Origin: Mobiluncus porci | GTDB lineage: Bacteria; Actinomycetota; Actinomycetes; Actinomycetales; Actinomycetaceae | Length of the DNA: 64,000 bases | NCBI RefSeq assembly: GCF_009695935.1 | Contig: NZ_VUMY01000001.1 | Location: forward strand, 1-64,000 | Direction of reading: 5' to 3' | Shown here: positions 32,346-40,744 of the stretch, one piece after another | Layout: each line of letters starts with the position of its first letter | Position numbering within the stretch: the first letter of the stretch is position 1 | The notes under the pieces: model-generated | What the model saw: only the letters and a program-made list of their open reading frames with translations | Database searches by the model: none | What the model was told of the DNA's origin: nothing | Program-made: the position numbers and the translations under genes

Positions 32346-32854
32346 TACCCAACTCCACGCGTGGTTTTAAAGAGCGGAATACTTCCAAACGCCAGTCCCG
32401 CGATGGCACCCGCCCAGGCCTCTAGTCCGAGCGTTTGCCGACCCGCCAGTAACAATATAACGGCAAATGTGGCGACCGCCAGGGCGAGAGCGAGGGCACT
32501 TCTCAGCCGCAATGTCCCGACGCGGGCAGTAAAAATCCTGATCCGCGAGGGCATCGCCAGTAAATTAGCGTAGGCTGTGTCCGTGCCTTCCGTGTCGGCA
32601 TCCAGGCCGCAAATAATCCCCGCCATCAGCGGCATCATCGCGCCGAGAAGTTGGACAAACGCATCTGACCCCATGGCGGGATGCCATGGTGAAATCGCGA
32701 AATATGTCCCGCAAGTTATTCCCGCTCCCAAGGCGCAGACGAGATGCAAAGGTATCAGGCGGGAGTGGCGCAAGCGCAGGTTTTCCGCGCGAAGAGCCCT
32801 GGCCAAAGTGATTCGAGGTCTGCTCTGGACAGAAGTTTGCTGACTTTCTCTCAT
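32330..32854 (-). pseudogene. Truncated lantibiotic-immunity-type ABC permease (MutG/LanG-like)
   Basis: The frame starts MRESQQTSVQSRPRITLARA at 32854, overlapping the end of the upstream permease remnant (ATGA). It runs through four predicted membrane segments (for example LIPLHLVCALGAGITCGTYF, AIAGLAFGSIPLF) and then stops after VGYKWQS. Full-length relatives continue for about two more helices after this point, so the C-terminus is lost. It is the third gene of a decayed LanFEG operon. Confidence 0.65.
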
Positions 32855-33322
32855 CGGAGTTCCTCCGATCTCGCAAGCCAACGCGCTCCCGCCAACGACA
32901 GCAGCGCCGTGAACACCGCGGAAACGACAAGGGCCGTTGCGACTAATCCGACGTCGGATACGGACTCGGCAAGAGACATCCCGGCGCTCGCGGGTTCCCC
33001 GCTGGGAAGCACCGGCAGGAAGGCGGTGGGCAGCATGATGGTGGCGGTTGGTGGAAAAGCGGGCCAAAACGGGACTGCGGGCTGTGACCAGGGAAATCGT
33101 CACCGGCATCAATAGTGCATACCAGTAGTTCCACGGGGCAAAGATGAGCCCGATTGGTGGAATCAAAATGGCTATGGCGAGGGCTGCGAGCGGGAAAGGC
33201 AGCGCGAGGATGACTGCCAGCCTACCCGGCGCGGCGTGGCGAGATTTCAAGGCCTCGGCACGGAGCAGTGAGCCAAAGCCGGGCCGCTTCCAGACCCGCG
33301 CAGTTTCGTTAGCGGATTTCAT
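32851..33322 (-). pseudogene. Internally deleted, frameshifted ABC permease (MutE/LanE-like)
   Basis: An ATG at 33322 with AAAGGAG upstream starts MKSANETARVWKRPGFGSLL. The first frame is convincing through WNYWYALLMPVTISLVTA, then turns to Arg-rich nonsense. A different frame picks up with PTAFLPVLPSGEPASAGMSL and VVSAVFTALLSLAGARWL and ends at 32851. Only about 157 codons remain where the family has about 250, so an internal deletion and frame change have occurred. Confidence 0.65.
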
Positions 33323-34031
33323 CTGGGGCTCCTTTCCGGCACACGTCCATGAACAGCGCCTCCAGGTCTTGTCCCGCGTGCAGTTCATCTTCATAAGCGA
33401 GCTTTCCGCCCACAATAATCCCCACGATGTCGGCGGTTTGTTGAACTTCCCCGAGAATGTGGCTCGACAAGAGGACAGTGATTCCCATTGTCGGGAAGCT
33501 CCGAATCAGCCCGCGCAGTTCCTCGATACCGATCGGATCGAGGCCGTTGGTGGGCTCGTCAAGAATCAACAGTTGCGGGTCGGCTAGAAGCGCTAAGGCA
33601 ATCCCGAGCCGCTGTTTCATTCCCATCGAAAACCGTCCGGCACGTTTCTTGCCGGTGTTGCTAAGTCCCACCATCTCGAGTACCGTATCGATTCATTACT
33701 CGGGCAAGCCCCAGAGAATGGTCCGGACCTTCAGGTTTTCTCTGGCGGTGAGGTTCGGGTAGAGGGGAGCCTGCTCCACCAGGGACCCAATTCGGTAGAG
33801 GTCATTTCGCTCCCAGGGGTGGCCGTCGAATAATATCTCTCCAGCAGTGGGGTGCAACATGCCGGTGACCATCTTGAGAGTCGTGGACTTTCCGGCGCCG
33901 TTTGGTCCCAGCAGTCCATAGACTTTTCCCGTCTCCACGTGCAGGGAGACCTGGTTTACTGCGATTTGGGAGCGAGTTCCGCGTCCAAACTTCTTGACGA
34001 GTTGCCGCGTTTCTAGAATAAAGTCTGTCAT
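33309..34031 (-). pseudogene. Lantibiotic-immunity-type ABC ATPase (LanF-like) split by two adjacent stop codons
   Basis: One continuous frame of 241 codons carries Walker A LGPNGAGKSTTLKMV, Q loop VEQAPLYPN, signature FSMGMKQRLGIALALL, Walker B LLILDEPTNGLDP and switch His SSHIL. It is interrupted after ILWGLPE by TAA-TGA (33693-33698), and the same frame resumes with IDTVLEMVGL. All motifs are otherwise intact, so inactivation looks recent. Both downstream permeases are also broken. Confidence 0.8.
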
Positions 34032-34221
34032 GGTTCGCTCCTATTTCTCGAAACCTTTGCTGACACCTGCCAGTGTGACGCAGGTTTTTAAAGGAACCCT
34101 AAAGACGGCGAACATTTGGGGAACAAAAATTTGCTCAAGGGATAGAGCGCGGTCTCTGCTGGATTCTCTCGGCGATTAGCCACCGCTGGCAGGGGAAGCC
34201 AGATTCCGATATTTTTTAATC

Positions 34222-34965
34222 ATGACCAAGCCTTTTCTGTTCGCGGTGTGCCGACCACCCGGGGCGATTCTTGACAGCGAGAAACTGGAGATTCCACGCC
34301 TTGGTGGGCTGAATCCGGAAACAGACTTTGAGATTATCGAGTTGGGAAAACCGGACTCGCCGGAACCTGAGGACCTGGATTTGGACCTCTACGCGGGGGT
34401 GTTTATCAGCGGTTCAAAATATGGCTTTCTCGACGAACAGACGGGGAAACCGGAAGATCACCGCCGTATCGAACGTCGCGCCCTGCGACTGGGGGAGCGG
34501 CTGATTGAGCGAGACCAGCCAACTCTCGGATTTTGCTACGGGATGCATGCCTTGGCTCTGGCCGGAGGTGGCACACTGACCGGAGAATTTGCTGAAGATA
34601 TCTACGCCCCGGAACTCACTCTAACCGAGCAGGGACTCTCTGACCCAGTTACGAGAGGACTGCCCAGTTCGTTGCGCGCCTTCATCGGCCACAAGGATTC
34701 CGTGGGTAGACTCCCGAAAAACACAGAAGTGCTCCTCAAAGCGGACTTTTGTCCAGTACAGATGATGCGGATTGGAAACAACATCTATGCCACCCAATTT
34801 CATCCCGAAATCACCAACACGGCTATGCACATTCGTCTGGAGTTCTACACCGGTAGCTACTTTGACGCGGCCAAAGCAAAAGAACTCTGGGATTATTGCG
34901 ACGCCGCCGAGGTGAGCGGGGCGAACCAGATTATTTCGGCTTTCGTGGAGAGGTACCGTCAATGA
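34222..34965 (+). CDS. Class I glutamine amidotransferase
   Basis: The 247-residue protein has the GATase triad: C105 in TLGFCYGMHALALAGG, H194 and E196 in QFHPE. It would release ammonia from glutamine or hydrolyse a gamma-glutamyl bond. It resembles stand-alone GuaA-N-like amidotransferases and lacks any synthetase domain. Its stop overlaps the start of a GCS2-type ligase (ATGA), so the two probably act in one pathway, perhaps making and trimming a gamma-glutamyl compound. No ribosome-binding site is evident just upstream of the ATG. Confidence 0.85.
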   Translation: MTKPFLFAVCRPPGAILDSEKLEIPRLGGLNPETDFEIIELGKPDSPEPEDLDLDLYAGVFISGSKYGFLDEQTGKPEDHRRIERRALRLGERLIERDQPTLGFCYGMHALALAGGGTLTGEFAEDIYAPELTLTEQGLSDPVTRGLPSSLRAFIGHKDSVGRLPKNTEVLLKADFCPVQMMRIGNNIYATQFHPEITNTAMHIRLEFYTGSYFDAAKAKELWDYCDAAEVSGANQIISAFVERYRQ

Positions 34966-36155
34966 CCCTGGATTTTGCGAAATCGGAACGGTCCACTCTG
35001 GGGCTGGAGTGGGAACTGCAACTTATCGATAAAGACACCCTCAATCTGCGTCAATGCGCGGAATCAGTCCTCAAGGAAATCAATTCTAGACATCAGGGAC
35101 AGAAACGTCTCCACAAGGAGATGCTTCTCAATACGGTGGAGATCAATTCGAGGCCGCGCCGCCGTGTCCGTGAATGTTTGGAGGATATGAGTGAGGGCAT
35201 TGAGATGCTGGCTCCGGTGTTGGAACCGATGCGCGTGGAACTTGCCAGTGCTGGCTCCCACCCGTTTGCCAACCCCATATATCAGAAAGTCACCGACTCG
35301 GAAAGGTACGCGAAACTCGTTGAGCACACCCAATACTGGGGTCGGCAAATGCTGCTTTTCGGAACTCACGTCCATGTGGGGATTGAAGACCGGAAAAAAG
35401 TGTTGCCGATCCTGGGATTTTTACTCACACATCTTGGTGCCATACAGGCTTTGAGCGCGTCTTCCCCGTTTTGGGGTGGGATTGACACGGGATACTGCGA
35501 CAATCGCGCCATGGTTTTTCAACAGCTCCCCACCGCAGGGACACCCCATCTTCTCCGCGAATGGGAGGAATTTGAAAACTATGTTGAGGACGTGAAACGC
35601 GCCAGAATCGTCGATAACTTTGACGAGATTCGCTGGGATATTCGCCCCGCTCCCAAATTCGGGACGATTGAAGTGCGGGTAGCAGATGCCTCCACGAACC
35701 TTTTGGAAGTGGGAGCCTTGACGGCGCTGGTTCACTGCCTGGTGGAGTGGGGTTCTCGGCGAATCGACGCGGGGGAGGAACTTCCACAATTGCCGGCCTG
35801 GTATGTGGATGAAAACAAGTGGCGGGCGGCACGCTATGGCTTAGACGCGGTGATAATCGAAAACTCGCGAGGAGAAGAAAGGGCACTTCGGGAAGCTATT
35901 CCGGTGCTTTTGGCTGAGCTCGAGCCGGTGGCTGCCAATCTGGGTTGTGTGGAGGAATTGGGGAGCTGGGAGAAGATTGTGGCTGTCGGAGTCGGCTATG
36001 AGCGGCAACGCGCGGCCCAACAGCTAAATGGGAACCTGGAATCCGTGGTGGAGCTAATGCGGCAGGAATTCCGCGCCGGACATCCGCTAGATCCCTCAAC
36101 TGTGGATTTGACCGTACCGGGTGACCACGGTGTGGGAGTAAAAACCTCTAGCTGA
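34962..36155 (+). CDS. GCS2-family carboxylate-amine ligase (YbdK-like glutamate-cysteine ligase)
   Basis: This family joins glutamate to an amine using ATP; YbdK shows weak glutamate-cysteine ligase activity. The 397 residues have LGLEWELQLIDKDTLNL (the metal-binding Glu near the start), HKEMLLNTVEINSRPRR, LLFGTHVHVGIEDRKKVLPI, YCDNRAMVFQQLPTAGTP and GTIEVRVADASTN, all family hallmarks. The ATG at 34962 is used because it overlaps the amidotransferase stop and follows GAGAGG. The true substrate is unknown; the pairing with an amidotransferase is the best clue. Confidence 0.87.
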   Translation: MTLDFAKSERSTLGLEWELQLIDKDTLNLRQCAESVLKEINSRHQGQKRLHKEMLLNTVEINSRPRRRVRECLEDMSEGIEMLAPVLEPMRVELASAGSHPFANPIYQKVTDSERYAKLVEHTQYWGRQMLLFGTHVHVGIEDRKKVLPILGFLLTHLGAIQALSASSPFWGGIDTGYCDNRAMVFQQLPTAGTPHLLREWEEFENYVEDVKRARIVDNFDEIRWDIRPAPKFGTIEVRVADASTNLLEVGALTALVHCLVEWGSRRIDAGEELPQLPAWYVDENKWRAARYGLDAVIIENSRGEERALREAIPVLLAELEPVAANLGCVEELGSWEKIVAVGVGYERQRAAQQLNGNLESVVELMRQEFRAGHPLDPSTVDLTVPGDHGVGVKTSS

Positions 36156-36225
36156 TAATCCAAGCGTACCTACATCATGGAACCAGCGTAGCTTTTATAT
36201 TCTTTATATTTTATTTATCGGTTAA

Positions 36226-38175
36226 TCAAAGTGCTAGTACAAGGAGCTGCGTGGGCGCTTGCTTTGTGGCCTCGGGGGAGAGGTTCGGTGGCTCGGAGGC
36301 GGGCGCATAATCTTGCCAATCCATTAATGAATCTTGGGCCGCGAGGGGAATCTCGCCGAAATTCACGAGAACCGAAATCCCCGCGTTTTCCATGACCAAG
36401 ACCTCCCCCTCCCAGCGCGCGGAAGGCAGCGCTGCGCTTGTTGACAAGAACTCTCCGGCTCGTTGGCGGCGGCGCAGAGCTAGTAAATCGAAATACCACC
36501 GCCGAAAAGCCTCACCGCGCGGAGTTTCGGCTTCGCTCCAGTCCAGTTTTGACGCGCGAAAAGCCTCGATATCAGTGGGGTCGGGGAGATTTAGAACCGA
36601 AGTGTCCCCGGCCTTGGAGCCGAGGGAATCGGTCCACATCCGCGAAAACTCTTCCGCCCGTCCCTCGCGAATCGCGATGGCATCCGACTCTCCTTCAGGG
36701 TCAGCAAAGAACTGGAACGGGGTTAGCGCCCCAAATTCTTCTCCCATAAATAGCATCGGGGTGAACGGCGAAAGCAAGGTCAACGCCGCTAGGGCCGCTA
36801 CCGAAATAGAGGGAAGATACGACACGGGGCGATCCCCAAGAGCACGGTTCCCTACCTGGTCGTGGTTGGAGGAAAAGACCACAAAATGCTCCCGGGGAAG
36901 GCGCGGAGAGACTGGCTCGCCCCAGATTTGTCCCCGAAAAGTCGAGAACGTTCCATTGTGGAAATACACCTCGGCCATGACCTTGGTGAAAGCCTCCCGA
37001 TCCGCAAAATCCGCGTAGTAGCCGCCAGACTCACCGGTAAAAAGACAGTGGAGGGCGTGGTGAAAATCATCGTCCCACAGCCCATCCAGGTGAAGCTCCT
37101 CCAAGAGACCGGCATCGTTCAAATCGGATTCAGCGATGAGAGTTCGCCGCCGCCCGCTGCGCGCTTCCAGAGCCGGTAACTGGGCTGCAATCGCGTCCAA
37201 CAGGACTTTTCTTCGCGGCGCATCAATAGCGTGGATGGCATCGAGACGCAGGGCATCAAACCCGTACGCCTCCAACCACCACAGGGCAGAATCAGTCAAA
37301 AATGCCAGAGCTTCGTTAGATTCTCCGGAAACTTTTGGAATATCGAAAGCGTCACCCCACAGGGTTTCATCAAAGGAAAAATAGGGGCCAAACGCGGAAA
37401 GGTAGCAGCCGCGCGCCGAAGCGTGGTTCAAAACCAAATCCAGGCACACCGCGAGGCCCAATTCGTGGGCGGCGCGAACAAAGTCTGTCAACTCTGGGGG
37501 CGTGCCGTAGGGAGCGAAAGGAGCGAAGAAATCCGAAGAATCATAGCCCCAACCGCGGTCGCCCTCGAAGGCCGCCAAGGGCATGAGCTCCACAACTTCC
37601 ACGCCAAGAGCTTTCAAGTCCGCTAGTTTTGTGGCGGCAGCCGCGAAGCTGCCTTCGGGCGTAAAGGTGCCGACGTGGAGCTCGTAGAACACTTTGCCAA
37701 GCAATTCGCTAAAGTCCGAGCCTGGAGCCGTCGTGGTCGCACGGTGAGGCGCCTCCCGTGCCTCCCGTGCCTCCCGTGCCTCCTTTACCTCCGGATTCTC
37801 CGGACCTTTCGAACTCTCTGGGGATTTAGGAACTTCCCGAGAAGCTGAATCCGGAATCCACACTTCCGACCAGGAATGGACCCCTTCGGGTTGGAAACGG
37901 GAACGCGGATCGGGGTGAAAAGGCCCTCCGTCGAGACAAAACCCGTAGAAATCACCCGGGGCTAGTGACTCGGGAGACTCCCACCAGCCGCCTGCCATGG
38001 GGTGCATCGTCACCCGTCGGTGTTCTCCGGAAAAGGCTAAGGACGGGGGCAGATTTATTGGCTCCGCGAGTTCGGCTTGGTCTCCCAAACCGGTACCGGC
38101 GACTTGGATGATGAGTTCAACGGTGGTTTTCTCGGGGGCCCACACCCGAGGGGTGAAACCGGAAGCAGGATTCAT
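36226..38175 (-). CDS. treZ: Malto-oligosyltrehalose trehalohydrolase
   Basis: TreZ frees trehalose from the maltooligosyl-trehalose made by TreY. The 649 residues start with the CBM48-like domain (FTPRVWAPEKTTVELIIQVA) and then the GH13 barrel: FYELHVGTFTPEGSFAAAAT, DALRLDAIHAIDA (nucleophile Asp), RTLIAESDLND (acid Glu) and SSNHDQVGNRALGDRP (third Asp). A family-atypical Glu/Ala/Arg-rich insert of about 40 residues near 120-150 is partly encoded by a 9-bp repeat. The start overlaps the treY stop (ATGA). Confidence 0.93.
   Translation of the reverse strand: MNPASGFTPRVWAPEKTTVELIIQVAGTGLGDQAELAEPINLPPSLAFSGEHRRVTMHPMAGGWWESPESLAPGDFYGFCLDGGPFHPDPRSRFQPEGVHSWSEVWIPDSASREVPKSPESSKGPENPEVKEAREAREAREAPHRATTTAPGSDFSELLGKVFYELHVGTFTPEGSFAAAATKLADLKALGVEVVELMPLAAFEGDRGWGYDSSDFFAPFAPYGTPPELTDFVRAAHELGLAVCLDLVLNHASARGCYLSAFGPYFSFDETLWGDAFDIPKVSGESNEALAFLTDSALWWLEAYGFDALRLDAIHAIDAPRRKVLLDAIAAQLPALEARSGRRRTLIAESDLNDAGLLEELHLDGLWDDDFHHALHCLFTGESGGYYADFADREAFTKVMAEVYFHNGTFSTFRGQIWGEPVSPRLPREHFVVFSSNHDQVGNRALGDRPVSYLPSISVAALAALTLLSPFTPMLFMGEEFGALTPFQFFADPEGESDAIAIREGRAEEFSRMWTDSLGSKAGDTSVLNLPDPTDIEAFRASKLDWSEAETPRGEAFRRWYFDLLALRRRQRAGEFLSTSAALPSARWEGEVLVMENAGISVLVNFGEIPLAAQDSLMDWQDYAPASEPPNLSPEATKQAPTQLLVLAL
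37751..37786 (-). repeat. 9-bp tandem repeat inside treZ
   Basis: GCCTCCCGT is repeated three times on the plus strand, followed by related units. It encodes an ARE-type tripeptide repeat in the linker between the N-terminal domain and the catalytic barrel of TreZ. Slippage here changes linker length without breaking the frame. Confidence 0.8.
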
Positions 38176-40694
38176 GAAGTTGACCCCAAACGCAGCACTT
38201 CCACCGGAAACTCGGCAAACAAGTCATCGAGCAAAATTTCTCCCGCTGAGAAATGTTTCCCACTGAAAACCGAGATCCAGGAGCCTTCAGGGAGAACCAC
38301 GCCGGCATTATGCCAAGAGCGCGGAGAAGCCTTTGACCCAAGAGGTGAAGGCCCATCCAAATCTACGAGACACAAAACTTGGAGACCCGCGGATTTTCCC
38401 CGCCCGAAAGCCACTAGGGAACTCGAGGTCGAGGGCAGTGGCTGGTAGGTTCCCTCGGGGGAAGCAAAAACCTCGGGTAGCTCACGGCGTAAACGCAGTA
38501 AATTTGCGGTCAAGCGGAGCTTTTTCTCGCGCAAAGACGCGGATTCGCCCGTGTCATCCAACCGCGACAACAGTTTGGCAAGCGCAGCAAAATCCACCGG
38601 ACGGCGATTATCCGGATCAACCAGGGAATACCGCAAAGTCTCACACCCCTGGTAGGTGTCGGCCACCCCCGGGCTCATGAGTTGCAAAGCTTTCGCTCCC
38701 AAAATCGCGCCGAGGATTTCTTCGCGATTGGAACTAAACCACCCCTCGAAGAGCTCTTCGGCGAGTGGGTCGGCCAGGAGATTTGCCGCAAACTCCAAAG
38801 TCTCCCGTTCGAGGTCGTCGGCGGGGGAGACCCAGTTGGTCCACTGCTTTTGTTCCCGAGCCGATTTACGAATGTACTCCTTTAAACGCTCGGCCTCGAT
38901 AGGGCCGTCGGGACTCCAAGTGGCTCCCACCGTTTGATAAATCAAGTTTTCAATCGCGCCCTGCAAGGTTGCGGGCCGGTAACTCAAAGACACTTTCCGC
39001 AGTTCTCCGACCAAAGTCGCCCAATCGTGGGGATAGCGGCTAATGATGCTCATCTGGGCGCGGACGTCTTCGCTGCGTTTAGAGTCGTGGGTGGAAAGAT
39101 TCGTCATCCCTAACGGCCACTGTTCTTGCATCTGTTTAGCCCAAGAATGGTACTCTTCGGGGCTAATCGAGAAGAAGGCGGGCTCACCTCCCACTTCGCA
39201 CAGGCTCGTCAAATGCGTCCAGCGGTAAAAAGCGGTGTCCTCCACGCCCTTGGCGGTCGTGGCTCCGCACACTTGTTGGAAACCAATCTGGAGGGAAGCC
39301 AGCTCCTCCATCTCACTGACGCGGTTCGCCCCAATCGGCTTGCCCATCAGTAGCGCCAACAAAATGTCTAGGGCGTCGTGCCTTTCAGGAGGAAGCTCGT
39401 CGCGAGCAGCTGCTCCTGCGGTCGCCAACACGGCCTCGGTGGAGGAAGACAGGGTCTCGCCGGGGACAAAATAGGTCCGATACTGGGGCATGGCCACGAT
39501 GAGGGCCGTGAGGCTGTCTCGCAAAGCGCGGAAACTCGTGTCGCGCAAGCGAATATCGGAGTCGCACACGGTGTAGGCCAGGTTGGCGAGCCGATAGAGT
39601 TCGGTTTGCAGGGAAGTTTCCAAAACCTCGCGTTTCGCCTGTTGAACCACTGCCGGATAGTCGGTCACGACATCGCCGGTGAGGCGGCGCATTAATGCCC
39701 CTAAGGGCAGGGCGGCGCGGGGTTCTACCCCGAGCTGGCCAATCCGAAACGCGCAATCATAGCCCGTGGTTCCAGCAATCTGCCACGAAGGAGGAAGCTC
39801 CTCGTCGGGAGCGAGAATTTTTTCTGTCACGGTCCAGAGTCCGCCGGTGGCCTTGCGGAGCCGAGAAAAATATTCTGCCGGATTCGCTAAACCATCGGAG
39901 TGGTCAATCCTAAGCCCGTCAATAAAACCGCGCTCCACTAGGTCAAAAATTTTAGCGTGAGTGGCTTCGAAAACTTCCGGGTCCTCGACCCGTAAACCCA
40001 CGAGGCTTCCCACGTCGAAAAAGCGCCGATAGTTCAGTTCCTCATTGGTGATTTCCCAATAGGCCAAACGGTAGTTTTGGCTCTCCAACAGGACTTCCAA
40101 CGGTAAGTCGGCAGTTCCATCCGCCAGCGGGAAAACGTGGTCGTAGTAGCGCAAGACGCGTTGGGGCTCCAACCCGGGAGCCAAACCGGCATCTAGATCC
40201 ACGAGTTCCAGTTCCCCGTCTTCCAAAACTTTCCCGATGGGTTTTCCCAATATCGGCAGCAACAGCGGATCGCCACCCGTGTCTATGTCGAACCACTTGG
40301 CAAACGGGGAGTCCGGCCCGTAGCGCAACACCGACCACATTTGTCGGTTGTAATAGATCGGTTTCGGCGTGGCCATGTGGTTCGGAACAATATCCACCAC
40401 GACCCCGAGGCCAGCCTCGTGGGCGCGGGTGGCGAGGTCGATAAAGGCCTCTTCTCCGCCCAAGTCTTCCGAAACCCGCGAGTGATCCACCACGTTGTAG
40501 CCGTGAGTGGAGCCCGGAGCGGCCTGCAGAATCGGGGAGAGAAATAGGTCCGTGACCCCGAGGTTCTGGAGATAGTCCAGCAACCCGGCAGCATCTTCGA
40601 AGCGAAAATCGGGTGTGAGCTGGAGACGATAGGTGTTTACGGGGCGTCGTTTTCCCTCAAGGGGAAGATGATCATAAGCCGGTTGCGATGACAT
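38172..40694 (-). CDS. treY: Malto-oligosyltrehalose synthase
   Basis: TreY turns the reducing-end alpha-1,4 bond of a maltodextrin into an alpha-1,1 bond. The 840 residues begin with VNTYRLQLTPDFRFEDAAGL, then LFLSPILQAAPGSTHGYNVV, VVVDIVPNHMA, GLRIDHSDGLANPAEYF (nucleophile region), and later TNLSTHDSKRSEDVRAQM. The length is slightly above the usual 750-800. The ATG at 40694 is chosen for GGAGGAAACC; the frame is open to 40745. It forms an operon with treZ and is divergent from an alpha-glucosidase, so this locus links glycogen or maltodextrin use to trehalose synthesis. No treX is seen. Confidence 0.93.
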   Translation of the reverse strand: MSSQPAYDHLPLEGKRRPVNTYRLQLTPDFRFEDAAGLLDYLQNLGVTDLFLSPILQAAPGSTHGYNVVDHSRVSEDLGGEEAFIDLATRAHEAGLGVVVDIVPNHMATPKPIYYNRQMWSVLRYGPDSPFAKWFDIDTGGDPLLLPILGKPIGKVLEDGELELVDLDAGLAPGLEPQRVLRYYDHVFPLADGTADLPLEVLLESQNYRLAYWEITNEELNYRRFFDVGSLVGLRVEDPEVFEATHAKIFDLVERGFIDGLRIDHSDGLANPAEYFSRLRKATGGLWTVTEKILAPDEELPPSWQIAGTTGYDCAFRIGQLGVEPRAALPLGALMRRLTGDVVTDYPAVVQQAKREVLETSLQTELYRLANLAYTVCDSDIRLRDTSFRALRDSLTALIVAMPQYRTYFVPGETLSSSTEAVLATAGAAARDELPPERHDALDILLALLMGKPIGANRVSEMEELASLQIGFQQVCGATTAKGVEDTAFYRWTHLTSLCEVGGEPAFFSISPEEYHSWAKQMQEQWPLGMTNLSTHDSKRSEDVRAQMSIISRYPHDWATLVGELRKVSLSYRPATLQGAIENLIYQTVGATWSPDGPIEAERLKEYIRKSAREQKQWTNWVSPADDLERETLEFAANLLADPLAEELFEGWFSSNREEILGAILGAKALQLMSPGVADTYQGCETLRYSLVDPDNRRPVDFAALAKLLSRLDDTGESASLREKKLRLTANLLRLRRELPEVFASPEGTYQPLPSTSSSLVAFGRGKSAGLQVLCLVDLDGPSPLGSKASPRSWHNAGVVLPEGSWISVFSGKHFSAGEILLDDLFAEFPVEVLRLGSTS

Positions 40695-40730
40695 AAAGTG
40701 GTTTCCTCCGTCTTTTAGCCTACAGGTTCG

Positions 40731-40744
40731 ATAGGTTAAAAGCA
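40731..40744 (+). promoter_or_regulatory. -10 element close to the alpha-glucosidase start; leaderless mRNA likely
   Basis: TAGGTT (40731-40736) lies only 7 bp before the ATG at 40744, and no Shine-Dalgarno sequence separates them. Transcription would start at or next to the start codon. Confidence 0.45.

Noticed and set aside
32330-33415. Single 361-codon ABC protein on the minus strand
   Set aside because: The middle third is Arg-rich nonsense. It is two permease remnants joined by a chance open frame, with the genuine sequence continuing in another frame.
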